A DNA stretch of 64,000 nucleotides from Acutalibacter sp. 1XD8-36 (GCF_009917525.1 NZ_QZDU01000002.1:186001-250000), one strand, 5' to 3'. Positions 1 to 7,581 are shown, counted from the stretch's first letter. The notes: a model not told the origin generated them from the sequence alone. Translations and numbers: made by a program.

Positions 1-512
1 TTGAAGGCCTTGCCGTGGCGGGCCTCGTCCCGGGCCATCTCGTGGACGGTGTCGTGGATAGCGTCAAGGCCCTGCTCCTTGGCGAGCTTAGCCAGCTGGG
101 TCTTGCCGTCGGTAGCGCCGTTCTCGGCCTCTACGCGCATTTCAAGGTTCTTCTTGGTGCTGTCGGTGACGACCTCGCCCAGCAGCTCGGCAAACTTGGC
201 GGCGTGCTCGGCCTCCTCATAGGCTGCCTTTTCCCAGTACATGCCTATCTCAGGATAGCCCTCGCGGTAGGCGACCCTGGCCATAGCCAGATACATGCCA
301 ACCTCTGTGCACTCGCCCTGGAAGTTGGCGTGCAGGCCGTCCAGAATCTCCTGGCTCACGCCCTTGGCAACGCCTACCACATGCTCGGCGGCCCAGGCCA
401 TATCACCGGACTGAGCGTTGAACTTGCTGGCGGGGGCGCCGCAGACAGGGCACTTCTCGGGGGCGCTGTCGCCCTCATGGACATAACCGCATACACTGCA
501 AACATACTTCAT
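1..512 (-). CDS. Rubredoxin-first (reverse) rubrerythrin, NADH-peroxidase type; C-terminus cut by window edge
   Basis: Scavenges hydrogen peroxide in the cytoplasm of anaerobes at a di-iron centre fed with electrons through a rubredoxin iron. The N-terminus carries the rubredoxin domain (C5xxC8, C21PxC24G), followed by a ferritin-like four-helix region with EExEH and, near the edge, a second ExxRH iron-ligand motif. Rubredoxin placed first is the reverse of classical rubrerythrin and is common in Clostridia. About 170 residues are visible; the family is about 180, so only a few residues are missing. An AGGAGG site lies 9 bases before the ATG. The gene sits downstream of a GNAT gene and PerR behind a hairpin terminator, so it probably has its own promoter, which I could not resolve. 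Confidence 0.93.
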   Translation of the reverse strand, partial: MKYVCSVCGYVHEGDSAPEKCPVCGAPASKFNAQSGDMAWAAEHVVGVAKGVSQEILDGLHANFQGECTEVGMYLAMARVAYREGYPEIGMYWEKAAYEEAEHAAKFAELLGEVVTDSTKKNLEMRVEAENGATDGKTQLAKLAKEQGLDAIHDTVHEMARDEARHGKAF

Positions 513-552
513 AGTAAAATTCCTCCTGGTTTTGAATATATTATGTGATATT

Positions 553-590
553 TAAAAGCGCCTATGCGTTTCGCATCCCGCGCTTTTTTT
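553..590. terminator. Hairpin terminator between the GNAT gene and the rubrerythrin gene
   Basis: AAAGCGC and ATGCG arms pair with CGCAT and GCGCTTT around a short loop, with T runs on both sides. On the minus strand it begins in the stop codon of the GNAT gene and ends in TTTT before the rubrerythrin leader. It should separate the perR-GNAT transcript from the rubrerythrin transcript. Confidence 0.8.
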
Positions 591-1065
591 ACAGATCAAG
601 GACGGCCACTGTCTCGTCGCCGCACATCTCCCCGTTCTCCACAAAGCCAAACCTGTGGTAAAGCTCCCTGGCGGCGGTGTTCTCCGGCTCATAGCTCAGC
701 CACACTCTGTCTCCCGGGCCCAGCGGCCTTGTGCGAAGGTACTCAAGGCAGAGCTCCATGGCCCTTTTCCCAAGCCCCCTGCCCTGGTGCTCCTTATCTA
801 TCATGAACCGCCACAGGCAGTAGTTCCCCGCGGCTACAGGCGGGTCGTCGGTATCGCCCAGGCTGTCATGGCCGAACATCACGAAGCCCACCGGCTCGTC
901 CTCCTCGTACAGCCCAAAGGGCTGGGCCGCAAAGCCGTTGCTGACCGCCACGAACGCCGCCGCCAAGCTCCCCATATTGGAGGCCACAAATCCCCGCTGG
1001 GACTCCCGCACGGAAAGCCCCGTGATCTGCCCCATGTTCCCGAAGTCGATCCTTCTAAGCTCCAT
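589..1065 (-). CDS. GNAT acetyltransferase, BltD/PaiA (spermine/spermidine)-like
   Basis: Predicted acetyl-CoA-dependent N-acetyltransferase of 158 residues, usual for the family. The acetyl-CoA loop is seen as QGRGLGKRAME after a beta-strand with RFMIDKEH, and the C-terminal LSYEPENTAARELYHRFGF matches the polyamine-acetylase (BltD-like) signature. The substrate is inferred only. An ATG six bases upstream of the chosen start touches the AGGAGG box, whereas the chosen ATG is six bases from it. The gene overlaps the end of perR by 11 bases, so it is probably co-transcribed with it, which hints at a stress role. Confidence 0.85.
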   Translation of the reverse strand: MELRRIDFGNMGQITGLSVRESQRGFVASNMGSLAAAFVAVSNGFAAQPFGLYEEDEPVGFVMFGHDSLGDTDDPPVAAGNYCLWRFMIDKEHQGRGLGKRAMELCLEYLRTRPLGPGDRVWLSYEPENTAARELYHRFGFVENGEMCGDETVAVLDL

Positions 1066-1486
1066 CCCCATCCTCCTTTGCGCACTTTCCGCAGATACCC
1101 CGAAAGGTCACGCTGGCCGACTGGACTATGCAGCCGCTGAGTCTGGATATCCGCTCAAGCTCCCCGGGCTCCGGCAGCCCTCCGTACACGTCCACCACCG
1201 CGCCGCAGCGCTCGCAGACCAGATGGGCGTGGCGCGAGGTGTCCCCGTCAAACCGCTCATGTCCGCCGATGACCCCCAGGCTCACGGCCTGCCCCGCCTC
1301 CTGGAACCTGCCCAGGTTGCGGTACACCGTGCCAAGGCTCAGGTCCGGGTACTCCGGCTTCAGCCGCCGGTAGACCCACTCGGCAGTGGGGTGCGCGTCC
1401 GTATTTCGCAGGGCGTTCAGGATTGCCTCCCGCTTCCTGCTGAAATTTTCCCGACCCTTGGGCGACCGCTCCGGCACTGGTATCAC
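1055..1486 (-). CDS. perR: Peroxide-responsive Fur-family repressor PerR
   Basis: Metal-dependent repressor that senses peroxide by oxidation of its iron-binding histidines. A winged helix occupies roughly residues 15-75 (recognition helix in SLGTVYRNL). The five regulatory-metal ligands known in Bacillus PerR align as H32, D80, H86, H88 and D99; aspartate rather than glutamate at the last position is the accepted mark of PerR versus Fur. Structural zinc is provided by C91xxC94 and C132xxC135. It starts with GTG at 1486, one base after AAGGAG; a second in-frame GTG at 1477 has better spacing and may be the true start. The neighbouring rubrerythrin and a PerR-box-like site upstream support the assignment. 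Confidence 0.9.
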   Translation of the reverse strand: MIPVPERSPKGRENFSRKREAILNALRNTDAHPTAEWVYRRLKPEYPDLSLGTVYRNLGRFQEAGQAVSLGVIGGHERFDGDTSRHAHLVCERCGAVVDVYGGLPEPGELERISRLSGCIVQSASVTFRGICGKCAKEDGDGA

Positions 1487-1507
1487 TCTCCTTCCCCGGT
1501 GGATATA

Positions 1508-1536
1508 ATCTTACCACAGTTTCCAGGATTTGTAAA
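1508..1536 (-). promoter_or_regulatory. Promoter of perR
   Basis: On the minus strand TTTACA (1531-1536) and TAAGAT (1508-1513) are 17 bases apart, a good vegetative promoter. The predicted transcript start is about 15-20 bases ahead of the GTG codon, giving a very short leader. Confidence 0.7.
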
Positions 1537-1537
1537 G

Positions 1538-1552
1538 TAGTAATCGTTATTA
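1538..1552. promoter_or_regulatory. Candidate PerR box upstream of perR
   Basis: The 15-base site TAGTAATCGTTATTA fits the 7-1-7 PerR box consensus TTATAATnATTATAA at about 10 of 14 positions (read on the minus strand). It lies immediately upstream of the -35 hexamer, where a bound repressor could contact polymerase. This is consistent with autoregulation, which is known for PerR. Confidence 0.5.
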
Positions 1553-1619
1553 TTTTTGATTTTATTTTAAAATCTTCAAAGAGGGCGGGCCCCACAAAGT
1601 CTAATGCTCCCACTTACGC

Positions 1620-2282
1620 TTATTTCACCGCTCCCAGCACCTTATGCAGGGCCTTCCTGCTCCTGTCCTCAGCCACTGCCACCAGCTCGTCCCCGGCATG
1701 GAGCACCGTTGAGCCGTTAGGGATGGTGAGCTCGTTCCCTCTTATGAGGGATATCACCAGGGTGCCCCTGGGGAAGTCCACGTCCTTAAGGGCCGTGCCC
1801 TCCCAGGCGGTGTTATAGGGGAGGGTCATGGAGCATATCTCCCCCTTGCCCTCGTTCAGGCTTGCAATTAGGTGCATATGGGCGCTGTCGGCCTCCTGCT
1901 CAATGAGCTGCACCACAAGCTCCGTGCTGCTCACCACATCCTTAATTCCCAGGGCCCTGAACGTCCCGGCGTTCCTAGGGTCGTTCACCCGTGCTATCAC
2001 CTTTTTGGCCCCGAAATGCCCCCCTGCCAGCTGGGCCACCACAAGGTTTACCTGGTCCACCCCGGTGACTGCCATAACGCAGTCTGCATTCCTCGCCCCG
2101 GCGGCCTCCAGCACCGACACGGTGCTCCCGTCACCGGGGAAAACCGCCGCGTCCAGCTCGTCGGCAAGCTTCCGGCAGCGGCTCTGGTCCTTCTCAATCA
2201 GGCAGACCTCATGCCGCCGCTCCAACAGCAGGCGGGCGAGGCTCCGCCCGGCCTGCCCGCCGCCAACTACTATCATGCGCAT
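1620..2282 (-). CDS. TrkA/KtrA-type RCK potassium-transport regulator (first copy)
   Basis: Cytoplasmic nucleotide-binding gating subunit of a K+ uptake channel. Residues 1-125 form an RCK-N Rossmann domain (MIVVGGGQAG, then LIEKD for ribose binding); residues 140-220 form the RCK-C domain. The 220-residue length fits a two-domain KtrA-like protein. It overlaps the second trkA-like gene by one base (TAATG), so the two are translationally coupled. No TrkH/KtrB membrane subunit is present in the window, so the partner channel must be elsewhere. The specific member (KtrA, TrkA or a c-di-AMP-binding version) cannot be settled by reading. Confidence 0.88.
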   Translation of the reverse strand: MRMIVVGGGQAGRSLARLLLERRHEVCLIEKDQSRCRKLADELDAAVFPGDGSTVSVLEAAGARNADCVMAVTGVDQVNLVVAQLAGGHFGAKKVIARVNDPRNAGTFRALGIKDVVSSTELVVQLIEQEADSAHMHLIASLNEGKGEICSMTLPYNTAWEGTALKDVDFPRGTLVISLIRGNELTIPNGSTVLHAGDELVAVAEDRSRKALHKVLGAVK

Positions 2283-2899
2283 TAGTCTATCCTCCTGCTT
2301 ATCACCATTACGTCCCCTTCGGAGAGGGCTATGCCCCCGGCTGTCTCTTTCAGCACAAACTCACCGTCCGGCCTTATCACCGCGAAAATACCGCAGCCGG
2401 GCAGGTCCACATTGTTTGTGGACTGCCCAAAGTACCGCCTCTCCACCGGGCGCAGCTCCAGGGCGACTGTGGCGTTGCCGAAATTCACCTGCTTATTCTC
2501 CCTTGGGGACAGCAGCTCGGTCACAAGCTTGTCGCAGGCCATATTCGTGGGGCATACCGTGCGCACGTCCCCGTCGAAGATGTCCTCCCGTTCCGGGTCC
2601 GCAACCCTTGCAGCCACACGCTCCACCTTAAACAGGCGCTTGGCTATCTGGCCCACGGCGATATTTAAGTTATCGTCACCGGTAGTTACCGCCACGGCGT
2701 CGCAGCTGCCTATGCCGGCCCGCCTGAGGACGTTCAGGTCCATGGGGAAGCCCGCAAAGGTCACCCCGCCGAAGTCCCGGGGCAAAAGCTCAAGATTCTC
2801 CGCGCTCTCGTCCACCACCACAACGCCGTGCCCCAGGCTGTCAAGGCGCTCAGCCACAGCCCGGCCTAAAAGACCGCTGCCAACTATCAGCACATCCAT
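2282..2899 (-). CDS. TrkA/KtrA-type RCK potassium-transport regulator (second copy)
   Basis: A 205-residue RCK protein with the N-terminal dinucleotide fold MDVLIVGSGLLGRAVAERL, acidic residue in VVVDES, and a C-terminal RCK-C domain. The ATG at 2899 is chosen because the fold begins there and it lies one base after the stop of the upstream lipoprotein gene; a start six codons further up is possible but adds residues not seen in the family. Two adjacent, divergent TrkA-like subunits probably form a hetero-oligomeric gating ring or two separate regulators. The gene is tightly packed between the lipoprotein and the other trkA-like gene, so all three are likely one operon. Confidence 0.87.
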   Translation of the reverse strand: MDVLIVGSGLLGRAVAERLDSLGHGVVVVDESAENLELLPRDFGGVTFAGFPMDLNVLRRAGIGSCDAVAVTTGDDNLNIAVGQIAKRLFKVERVAARVADPEREDIFDGDVRTVCPTNMACDKLVTELLSPRENKQVNFGNATVALELRPVERRYFGQSTNNVDLPGCGIFAVIRPDGEFVLKETAGGIALSEGDVMVISRRID

Positions 2900-2900
2900 C

Positions 2901-3488
2901 TTACTCGCCGTCCTCACCGTCGGAGCTGGCGTTATTTCCCGCCTGGCTGCCGGTGTTATTCCCCGGTGCCGGTGTAGGCGTTGCCTCTGGGTCAGCAGAG
3001 GGCTCGGGGGTGGGGGTAGGCACGCTGCTGCTCTTCAGGTCGTTATACCGCTCAACAGTCACATCTATGACCTTTACAAACTCGGCAGCAACATAGCCCG
3101 TACCGCCGTTATAGGACACCTGGTACCAGCCGCTCTGCTCTGTATCCGTGAGAAGGGCCAGCTCGTCGCCGTTTTTGACGGTGCCCAGAATATTCGAATC
3201 CGTAGACCCGCTCTCACGCACGTTAAGAGAGTCGTCCACCTCTACCTTCACGGCCTTCGCGGTGGGCTGAGGCGTGGGGGACGGGGTATTAAGGGGTATC
3301 ACAGAGGAAGTGCCCGAAGCCCCTGTGCCGCTGCTGTCCTTATCCTTGTCCTTGTCTTTATCGTTTCCGCAGGCCGTCAAAGCACAGGTGAGCACACATC
3401 CGGCGAAAAGCAATGCCAGGCCCCTCCTTATCACTATGCTGCCGGGCCTCCTGCCGTTCTCCCTTTCCATTCCGACCGAACTTTTCAT
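2901..3488 (-). CDS. Lipoprotein with bacterial SH3 domain
   Basis: Predicted membrane-anchored extracytoplasmic protein of 195 residues. A hydrophobic signal ends in the lipobox LTAC (Cys about residue 40), followed by a (DK)n repeat and a Thr/Pro linker. Residues about 80-137 form an SH3_3-type domain (DSLNVRE...GWYQVSYNGGTGYV), which usually binds peptidoglycan. The tail is a second low-complexity Pro/Thr and Asn/Gly region. Start at 3488 with AAAGGCGGG upstream; an internal ATG six codons later is an alternative. It is the first gene of the trkA-like operon; whether it works with K+ transport is unknown. An AT-rich stretch with TATAAT-like hexamers precedes it at 3510-3523. Confidence 0.8.
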   Translation of the reverse strand: MKSSVGMERENGRRPGSIVIRRGLALLFAGCVLTCALTACGNDKDKDKDKDSSGTGASGTSSVIPLNTPSPTPQPTAKAVKVEVDDSLNVRESGSTDSNILGTVKNGDELALLTDTEQSGWYQVSYNGGTGYVAAEFVKVIDVTVERYNDLKSSSVPTPTPEPSADPEATPTPAPGNNTGSQAGNNASSDGEDGE

Positions 3489-3725
3489 TTCATTCCCGCC
3501 TTTCCCAATATTATATTATTATAAATTAGCCGCTTTTCAGCGCTGACGTTCTTAAACTATTAGACGCCGGGCCCCTCCCCAAGGTAAGCCCGCCATATAA
3601 AAAACTCCCGCCCCCTTTTGCAAAATTCTTAATCATATATATTCTAACATAAATTGCGAAAAAGTCTACCTGTATTTTCAAAAAACTGGTGGTTTCCGGC
3701 AACTTTTTTCAGGACGCAAAATCCA
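3489..3725. other. Gene-free stretch between the divergent lipoprotein and rpsB genes
   Basis: With the rpsB promoter and leader this forms the only gap over 300 bases (3489-3863). It is AT-rich at 3505-3530 (several TATAAT-like words on the minus strand, probably the lipoprotein promoter), has a GC-rich patch near 3566-3620, then AT-rich sequence again. I see no tRNA, repeat or convincing small ORF. Confidence 0.5.
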
Positions 3726-3755
3726 TTGACAAATTCCCAGGTTTTGTGGTATAAT
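3726..3755 (+). promoter_or_regulatory. Promoter of rpsB-tsf
   Basis: Consensus TTGACA (3726-3731) and TATAAT (3750-3755) separated by 18 bases. Both hexamers are perfect, as expected for a strongly expressed translation operon. The predicted start near 3762 leaves a leader of about 100 bases. Confidence 0.88.
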
Positions 3756-3774
3756 ATCAGGCGCCAAAACACAC

Positions 3775-3836
3775 GCAGGAGAACGGCTCTGGTCCGGGGG
3801 TAAACTCCCGGCGCTGCCGGAAAATTTCTCTCCTGC
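3775..3836 (+). ncRNA. Structured 5' leader of rpsB, possible autoregulatory element
   Basis: GCAGGAGA (3775-3782) is exactly complementary to TCTCCTGC (3829-3836), closing a domain that holds an inner hairpin CCGGG/CCCGG (3794-3798 with 3807-3811). The element ends 13 bases before the AGGAGG ribosome-binding site. Ribosomal-protein operons often carry leaders bound by the encoded protein; whether S2 binds here is inference. Confidence 0.45.
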
Positions 3837-3863
3837 GGAGGAAAAACCAGGAGGTAATTTTAA

Positions 3864-4619
3864 ATGGCAGTAGTATCTATGAAGCAGCTGCTGGAGGCCG
3901 GCGTACACTTCGGCCACCAGACCCGCCGCTGGAACCCCAAGATGGCCCCTTATATCTTCACCGAGCGCAATGGTATCTATATCATTGACCTGCAGAAGAC
4001 TGTGCGCAAGCTGGAGGAGGCCTATAACTTCGTGCGCGACCTGTCCGCAGACGGCAAGAACATCCTGTTCGTGGGCACCAAGAAGCAGGCCCAGGAGAGC
4101 GTGAAGGAGGAGGCCGTAAGAGCCGGGGCATACTATGTGAACGCCCGCTGGCTGGGCGGCATGCTCACCAACTTCTCCACTATCCGCACCCGCATCCAGC
4201 GCCTTATGCAGCTGCGCAAGATGGAAGAGGACGGCACCTTTGAGCTGCTCCCCAAGAAGGAAGTCACCAAGCTTCAGCTGGAGATAGAGAAGCTGGAGAA
4301 GTACCTGGGCGGCATCAAGGACATGAAGAGCTACCCCGGTGCCCTGTTCATCGTCGACCCCCGTAAGGAGCGCATAGCCGTCTCCGAGGCCCGCAAGCTG
4401 GGCATTCCGATTGTGGCTATTGTTGACACCAACTGCGACCCGGACGAAATTGACTATGTTATCCCCGGCAATGACGACGCTATCCGCGCCGTTAAGCTCA
4501 TTGCCAGCGCCATGGCTGACGCCGTTATCGAGGGCCGTGAGGGCCAGATGGGCGCTGCAGCCCGCCAGAACGACGCCGGCGAGTCTGAGGAAGCTCCCGA
4601 GGAGAATACCGAGGAATAA
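3864..4619 (+). CDS. rpsB: 30S ribosomal protein S2
   Basis: Component of the small ribosomal subunit that binds late in assembly, at the head-body junction. The N-terminus [20 protein letters not shown] and the following [26 protein letters not shown] are diagnostic, and the [18 protein letters not shown] block is present. At 251 residues it has the usual length, with an acidic C-terminal tail. AGGAGG lies 9 bases before the ATG. It is followed by tsf after 35 bases without a terminator, giving the widely conserved rpsB-tsf operon. Confidence 0.98.
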   Translation: MAVVSMKQLLEAGVHFGHQTRRWNPKMAPYIFTERNGIYIIDLQKTVRKLEEAYNFVRDLSADGKNILFVGTKKQAQESVKEEAVRAGAYYVNARWLGGMLTNFSTIRTRIQRLMQLRKMEEDGTFELLPKKEVTKLQLEIEKLEKYLGGIKDMKSYPGALFIVDPRKERIAVSEARKLGIPIVAIVDTNCDPDEIDYVIPGNDDAIRAVKLIASAMADAVIEGREGQMGAAARQNDAGESEEAPEENTEE

Positions 4620-4654
4620 TTATAAACGCATATAAACAGGAAGGATGTTTTCCC

Positions 4655-5569
4655 ATGAATTTTACCGCTAAAGACGTAGCCAATCTCCGCGAGAAGACCG
4701 GCTGCGGCATGATGGACTGCAAAAAAGCCCTGACCGAGGCCGAAGGCAACATGGAGAAGGCTATTGACCTTCTGCGCGAGAAGGGCCTTGCCGCCTCCGT
4801 GAAGAAGGCCGGGCGCATTGCCGCCGAGGGCGTGGCCTTTGCAGAGGTCAGCGAGTGCGGCAAGGTTGCCGTAGCTGTCGAGGTCAACGCCGAGACCGAC
4901 TTCGTTGCCAAGAACGCCGAGTTCCAGGCCTTTGTCAAGACCTGCGCCGACACCGTTATTTACGAAAACCCCGCCGACGTTGAGGCCCTGCTTGCCGCCA
5001 AAGCTCACGGCAGCGACATGACCGTTGACGCCCTTCTGAAGGACAAGATTCTCACCATCGGCGAGAACATCAAGGTCCGCCGCTTCGCCCGCTACGAGGG
5101 TGCAGTGACCTCCTATGTCCATGCCGGAGGCCGTATCGGCGTTATCGTGAAGTTTGCCGTTGACGATTCTATCGCCGCCACCGACGGCTTTAAGACCTAT
5201 GCCCATAATGTAGCAATGCAGATAGCCGCCCTGAACCCCGAGTATCTGGACGAGGCCTCTGTGCCCGCTGAGCGCGTGGAGAAGGAGAAGGAGATTCTCA
5301 CCCAGCAGATTGTCGACGAGGGCAAGCCTGCCAATATTGCAGAGAAGATTGTCGCCGGACGCATGGGCAAGTTCTTCAAGGAAATTTGCCTTGTGGACCA
5401 GGCCTATGTACAGGACGGCAACATGAGCGTCAAGCAGTACACTGAGAGCGTCGCCAAGGAGCTGGGCGGCGACATCAAAATCGAGGCGTTCACCCGCTTC
5501 GAGAAGGGCGAGGGCCTTGAGAAGCGCGAGGACAACTTCGCCGAGGAAATCGCCAGCATGGTGAAGTAA
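4655..5569 (+). CDS. tsf: Elongation factor Ts
   Basis: Guanine-nucleotide exchange factor that recharges EF-Tu during translation. The UBA-like N-terminus (AKDVANLREKTGCGMMDCKKAL) and the core VEVNAETDFVAKN motif, which contacts EF-Tu, are present. Length 304 residues, normal for the full-length form. AGGAAGG precedes the ATG. In many Firmicutes pyrH and frr follow; here a terminator lies right behind the stop codon and the operon ends. Confidence 0.98.
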   Translation: MNFTAKDVANLREKTGCGMMDCKKALTEAEGNMEKAIDLLREKGLAASVKKAGRIAAEGVAFAEVSECGKVAVAVEVNAETDFVAKNAEFQAFVKTCADTVIYENPADVEALLAAKAHGSDMTVDALLKDKILTIGENIKVRRFARYEGAVTSYVHAGGRIGVIVKFAVDDSIAATDGFKTYAHNVAMQIAALNPEYLDEASVPAERVEKEKEILTQQIVDEGKPANIAEKIVAGRMGKFFKEICLVDQAYVQDGNMSVKQYTESVAKELGGDIKIEAFTRFEKGEGLEKREDNFAEEIASMVK

Positions 5570-5581
5570 GAAGCTTATACT

Positions 5582-5614
5582 GAGGGATGCCGTGGGGCGT
5601 CCCTCTTTTGTTTT
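5582..5614 (+). terminator. Terminator of rpsB-tsf
   Basis: GAGGGATGCC pairs with GGGCGTCCCTC around a GTG loop (5582-5605), followed by TTTTGTTTT. A classical intrinsic terminator 13 bases after the tsf stop codon. Confidence 0.9.
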
Positions 5615-5634
5615 AAGAATTTTAGGAGTTTTTT

Positions 5635-6459
5635 ATGAGAGAGTATTATGAGCTTTATATGCGGTGCTTCCCGGACTATCCCACCACCCCGGAGAATTTT
5701 AGTACATTGCTGCGTCCGGAGCTGGCGCATATTGTGGAGCGCCGGGAGGATGGCAGGCTGCTGGGCTATGCGCTGGTGCATGACGGTTCCATACCTGTGC
5801 TATGTGTGGACGAGGCCTATAGGGGGCGGGGTATAGGGTCTGGAATACTGGAAGACAGTGAGGGCTATCTTCGCGGGCAGGGAGCTGAAAAGATAGTCCT
5901 TGGCTGTGGGGAGCATTATATGCTCCAAGGCGTGCCTGAGGGTCCGGCTGTGCAATTCTTTGAAAAGCACGGCTACTCTGCCGGCTGGACCAGCATAAAC
6001 ATGGCACTGGAGCTCAGCGAATTTGATTCTGATAAGCTGGACATCCCGCCTGCCCCTGATGGAGTAGGTTACCGCTTCGCGAAAAAGCAGGATATTTCCT
6101 CGCTTCTTACGGCAGTGGAAGCGGCAGAAGCGGGATGGGTTAATATCTTCAGTGACTGCTCCGACCCGGTTCTTTTGGCCGAGCTGGACGGCACAATAGC
6201 CGGGTTTGAGGTACTCTCCACAGACGGTGGGTACTTTACCGCCCCAAACCAATTGGTTGGCAGCGTGGGATGTGTTGGAGTGGTTCCTCACATGCGCGAG
6301 CGTGGGATTGGACTGGAGATGGTGTCCCATGGTGTGCAGTGGCTTAAAGAGCAGGGGTGCGATGTAGTTGAGCTAAGGTATACGTGGCTGGAGAGCTGGT
6401 ATGGCAAGCTGGGATTCAAGACTGTTTCTCGGCAGTGGATGGGTGAGAAAACTTTGTAA
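5635..6459 (+). CDS. Tandem-GNAT acetyltransferase of unknown substrate
   Basis: A 274-residue protein with two GNAT folds. The N-terminal copy has the acetyl-CoA loop RGRGIGS (about residues 62-68); the C-terminal copy has MRERGIGLEMVSHG (about residues 220-233), ending in the YGKLGF strand typical of the fold. The central part (PDGVGYRFAKKQD) opens the second domain. Two-domain GNATs often keep one active and one degenerate site; both loops look intact here. TTAGGAG precedes the ATG. It stands alone between the tsf terminator and a perfect hairpin terminator, so it is probably monocistronic. No promoter is evident; weak readthrough from tsf is possible. Confidence 0.8.
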   Translation: MREYYELYMRCFPDYPTTPENFSTLLRPELAHIVERREDGRLLGYALVHDGSIPVLCVDEAYRGRGIGSGILEDSEGYLRGQGAEKIVLGCGEHYMLQGVPEGPAVQFFEKHGYSAGWTSINMALELSEFDSDKLDIPPAPDGVGYRFAKKQDISSLLTAVEAAEAGWVNIFSDCSDPVLLAELDGTIAGFEVLSTDGGYFTAPNQLVGSVGCVGVVPHMRERGIGLEMVSHGVQWLKEQGCDVVELRYTWLESWYGKLGFKTVSRQWMGEKTL

Positions 6460-6462
6460 AGT

Positions 6463-6500
6463 TAAGGGCTTTCCCTTTGGAAAGCCCTTAATTTATTTAT
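6463..6500 (+). terminator. Terminator after the tandem-GNAT gene
   Basis: A perfect 12-bp inverted repeat, TAAGGGCTTTCC (6463-6474) and GGAAAGCCCTTA (6479-6490), with a 4-base loop, followed by an AT-rich run. Confidence 0.85.
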
Positions 6501-6504
6501 TATG

Positions 6505-6560
6505 TTTGGGCGCAAGGTCTTGGGGCTCTGCCCCAAACCCTGCCACCTTTGTAAAGGTGG
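6505..6560. repeat. Intergenic double-hairpin repeat, copy 1
   Basis: Two adjacent perfect hairpins, TTGGGGC/GCCCCAA (6520-6536) and CCACCTTT/AAAGGTGG (6543-6560), joined by ACCCTG. The core GGGGCnCTGCCCCAnACCCTGC and the leading TTGGGCGC recur at 37807-37893. It lies just downstream of era. Function unknown; it looks like a dispersed intergenic repeat rather than a gene. Confidence 0.6.
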
Positions 6561-6574
6561 ACGAAACTTTCGCG

Positions 6575-7480
6575 TTATAGCTCCAAGTCCCTTAGTGAGA
6601 AGCCCATGCCCTGGAGTGTTTCCGGTCTCTGCCGCCAGTCCTCCTTTACCTTTACCCAAAGCTGAAGGTTCACCTTACATCCAAAGAACTCTTCCATATC
6701 CTGCCGCGCCGCCTTGCCAATCCTCTTGAGCATTTCTCCGCCCTTGCCAATCAGCATTCCCTTATGATTGGCCTTCTCGCAGTACAGCGTCACGTAGATT
6801 TCCAGCATATTCCCCCGTTCAGTCATATGCTCCGTCACCGCCGCAACTCCATGGGGCACCTCCTGCTCCAAAAGCCCCAGCACCTTCTCCCGCACCAGCT
6901 CCGCCGCCAGCACCGGCTCCGTCTGGTCCGTCAGGGTGTCCTCGTCAAACAGCCATCCCCCCGGCAATGTGAGCCCCTGCAGTTCCTCCAGCAGCGCCTC
7001 CATGCCGTCCCCCTTCTCTCCGGACACCGGCACCACCGCCTCGAAGCCATACATCTCCGAGTAGGCCGCTATCTGCTCCATCAGCCTGCTCTTGTCCCAT
7101 AGGAGGTCTATCTTATTTATAGCCAGCACTGCCGGCACATGTCCCTTCTTAAACCGCCCGATAAGCTCCTCGTCGGCCTTTGATACCGGCGCGCCCGCCT
7201 GGGTCACCAGCAAACAGGCGTCAACGCCATCTACTGCCGCCGTCACCGACCGCACCATATAGTCCCCCAGCGGGTTCTTGGGCTTCAGAAGTCCGGGCGT
7301 ATCCAGAAACACCAGCTGGTCCTCCCCCTTTGTGAGCACGCCCATTATCCTGGTGCGGGTGGTCTGGGGCTTCTTTGACACAATGGCGATTTTCTCCCCA
7401 ATTAGCTTATTCAGTATCGTGGATTTCCCCACATTGGGCCGCCCCACGATGGCGATGTAAGCTGATTTTTGATTGTCCAT
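6575..7480 (-). CDS. era: GTPase Era
   Basis: Essential GTPase that binds the 3' end of 16S rRNA and supports 30S maturation. G-domain motifs: G1 GRPNVGKS (residues 13-20), G3 DTPG, G4 NKID. The C-terminal KH domain carries GMLIGKGGEMLKRIG. Length 301 residues, standard. It is the last gene of the ylbJ-yqfCD-phoH-ybeY-dgkA cluster, the conserved Firmicutes context, although a lipoprotein gene and a mini-ORF lie between dgkA and era here. Confidence 0.98.
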   Translation of the reverse strand: MDNQKSAYIAIVGRPNVGKSTILNKLIGEKIAIVSKKPQTTRTRIMGVLTKGEDQLVFLDTPGLLKPKNPLGDYMVRSVTAAVDGVDACLLVTQAGAPVSKADEELIGRFKKGHVPAVLAINKIDLLWDKSRLMEQIAAYSEMYGFEAVVPVSGEKGDGMEALLEELQGLTLPGGWLFDEDTLTDQTEPVLAAELVREKVLGLLEQEVPHGVAAVTEHMTERGNMLEIYVTLYCEKANHKGMLIGKGGEMLKRIGKAARQDMEEFFGCKVNLQLWVKVKEDWRQRPETLQGMGFSLRDLEL

Positions 7481-7512
7481 AGTTTCCCTTTTTCTAAAAT
7501 TTTAATTTTATC

Positions 7513-7581
7513 TTATTTCACGCTGTCAAAAGCCTTCATTCCCAGCACGCATACTGCTATAATAGCTATTTTCTTTTTCAA
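7513..7581 (-). CDS. Possible 22-residue hydrophobic peptide between the lipoprotein and era genes
   Basis: TTG start (7579-7581) about eight bases behind GAAGGGA, stop TAA at 7513-7515. The peptide starts MKKKIAIIAVCVLGM, a lysine cluster and one hydrophobic segment, then a short polar tail. It resembles the N-terminus of the preceding lipoprotein and could be a genuine single-pass micropeptide, or the remnant of a duplicated lipoprotein gene whose rest was lost. Only the start context and composition support it. Confidence 0.3.
   Translation of the reverse strand: MKKKIAIIAVCVLGMKAFDSVK

Noticed and set aside
15-548. Long plus-strand open frame opposite the rubrerythrin gene
   Set aside because: It is the antisense of a clear rubrerythrin; the minus-strand product has all iron ligands and a ribosome-binding site.
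3489-3725. tRNA or small RNA gene in the longest gap
   Set aside because: No cloverleaf, CCA end or terminator-like hairpin with T run is visible; only AT-rich promoter-like sequence.
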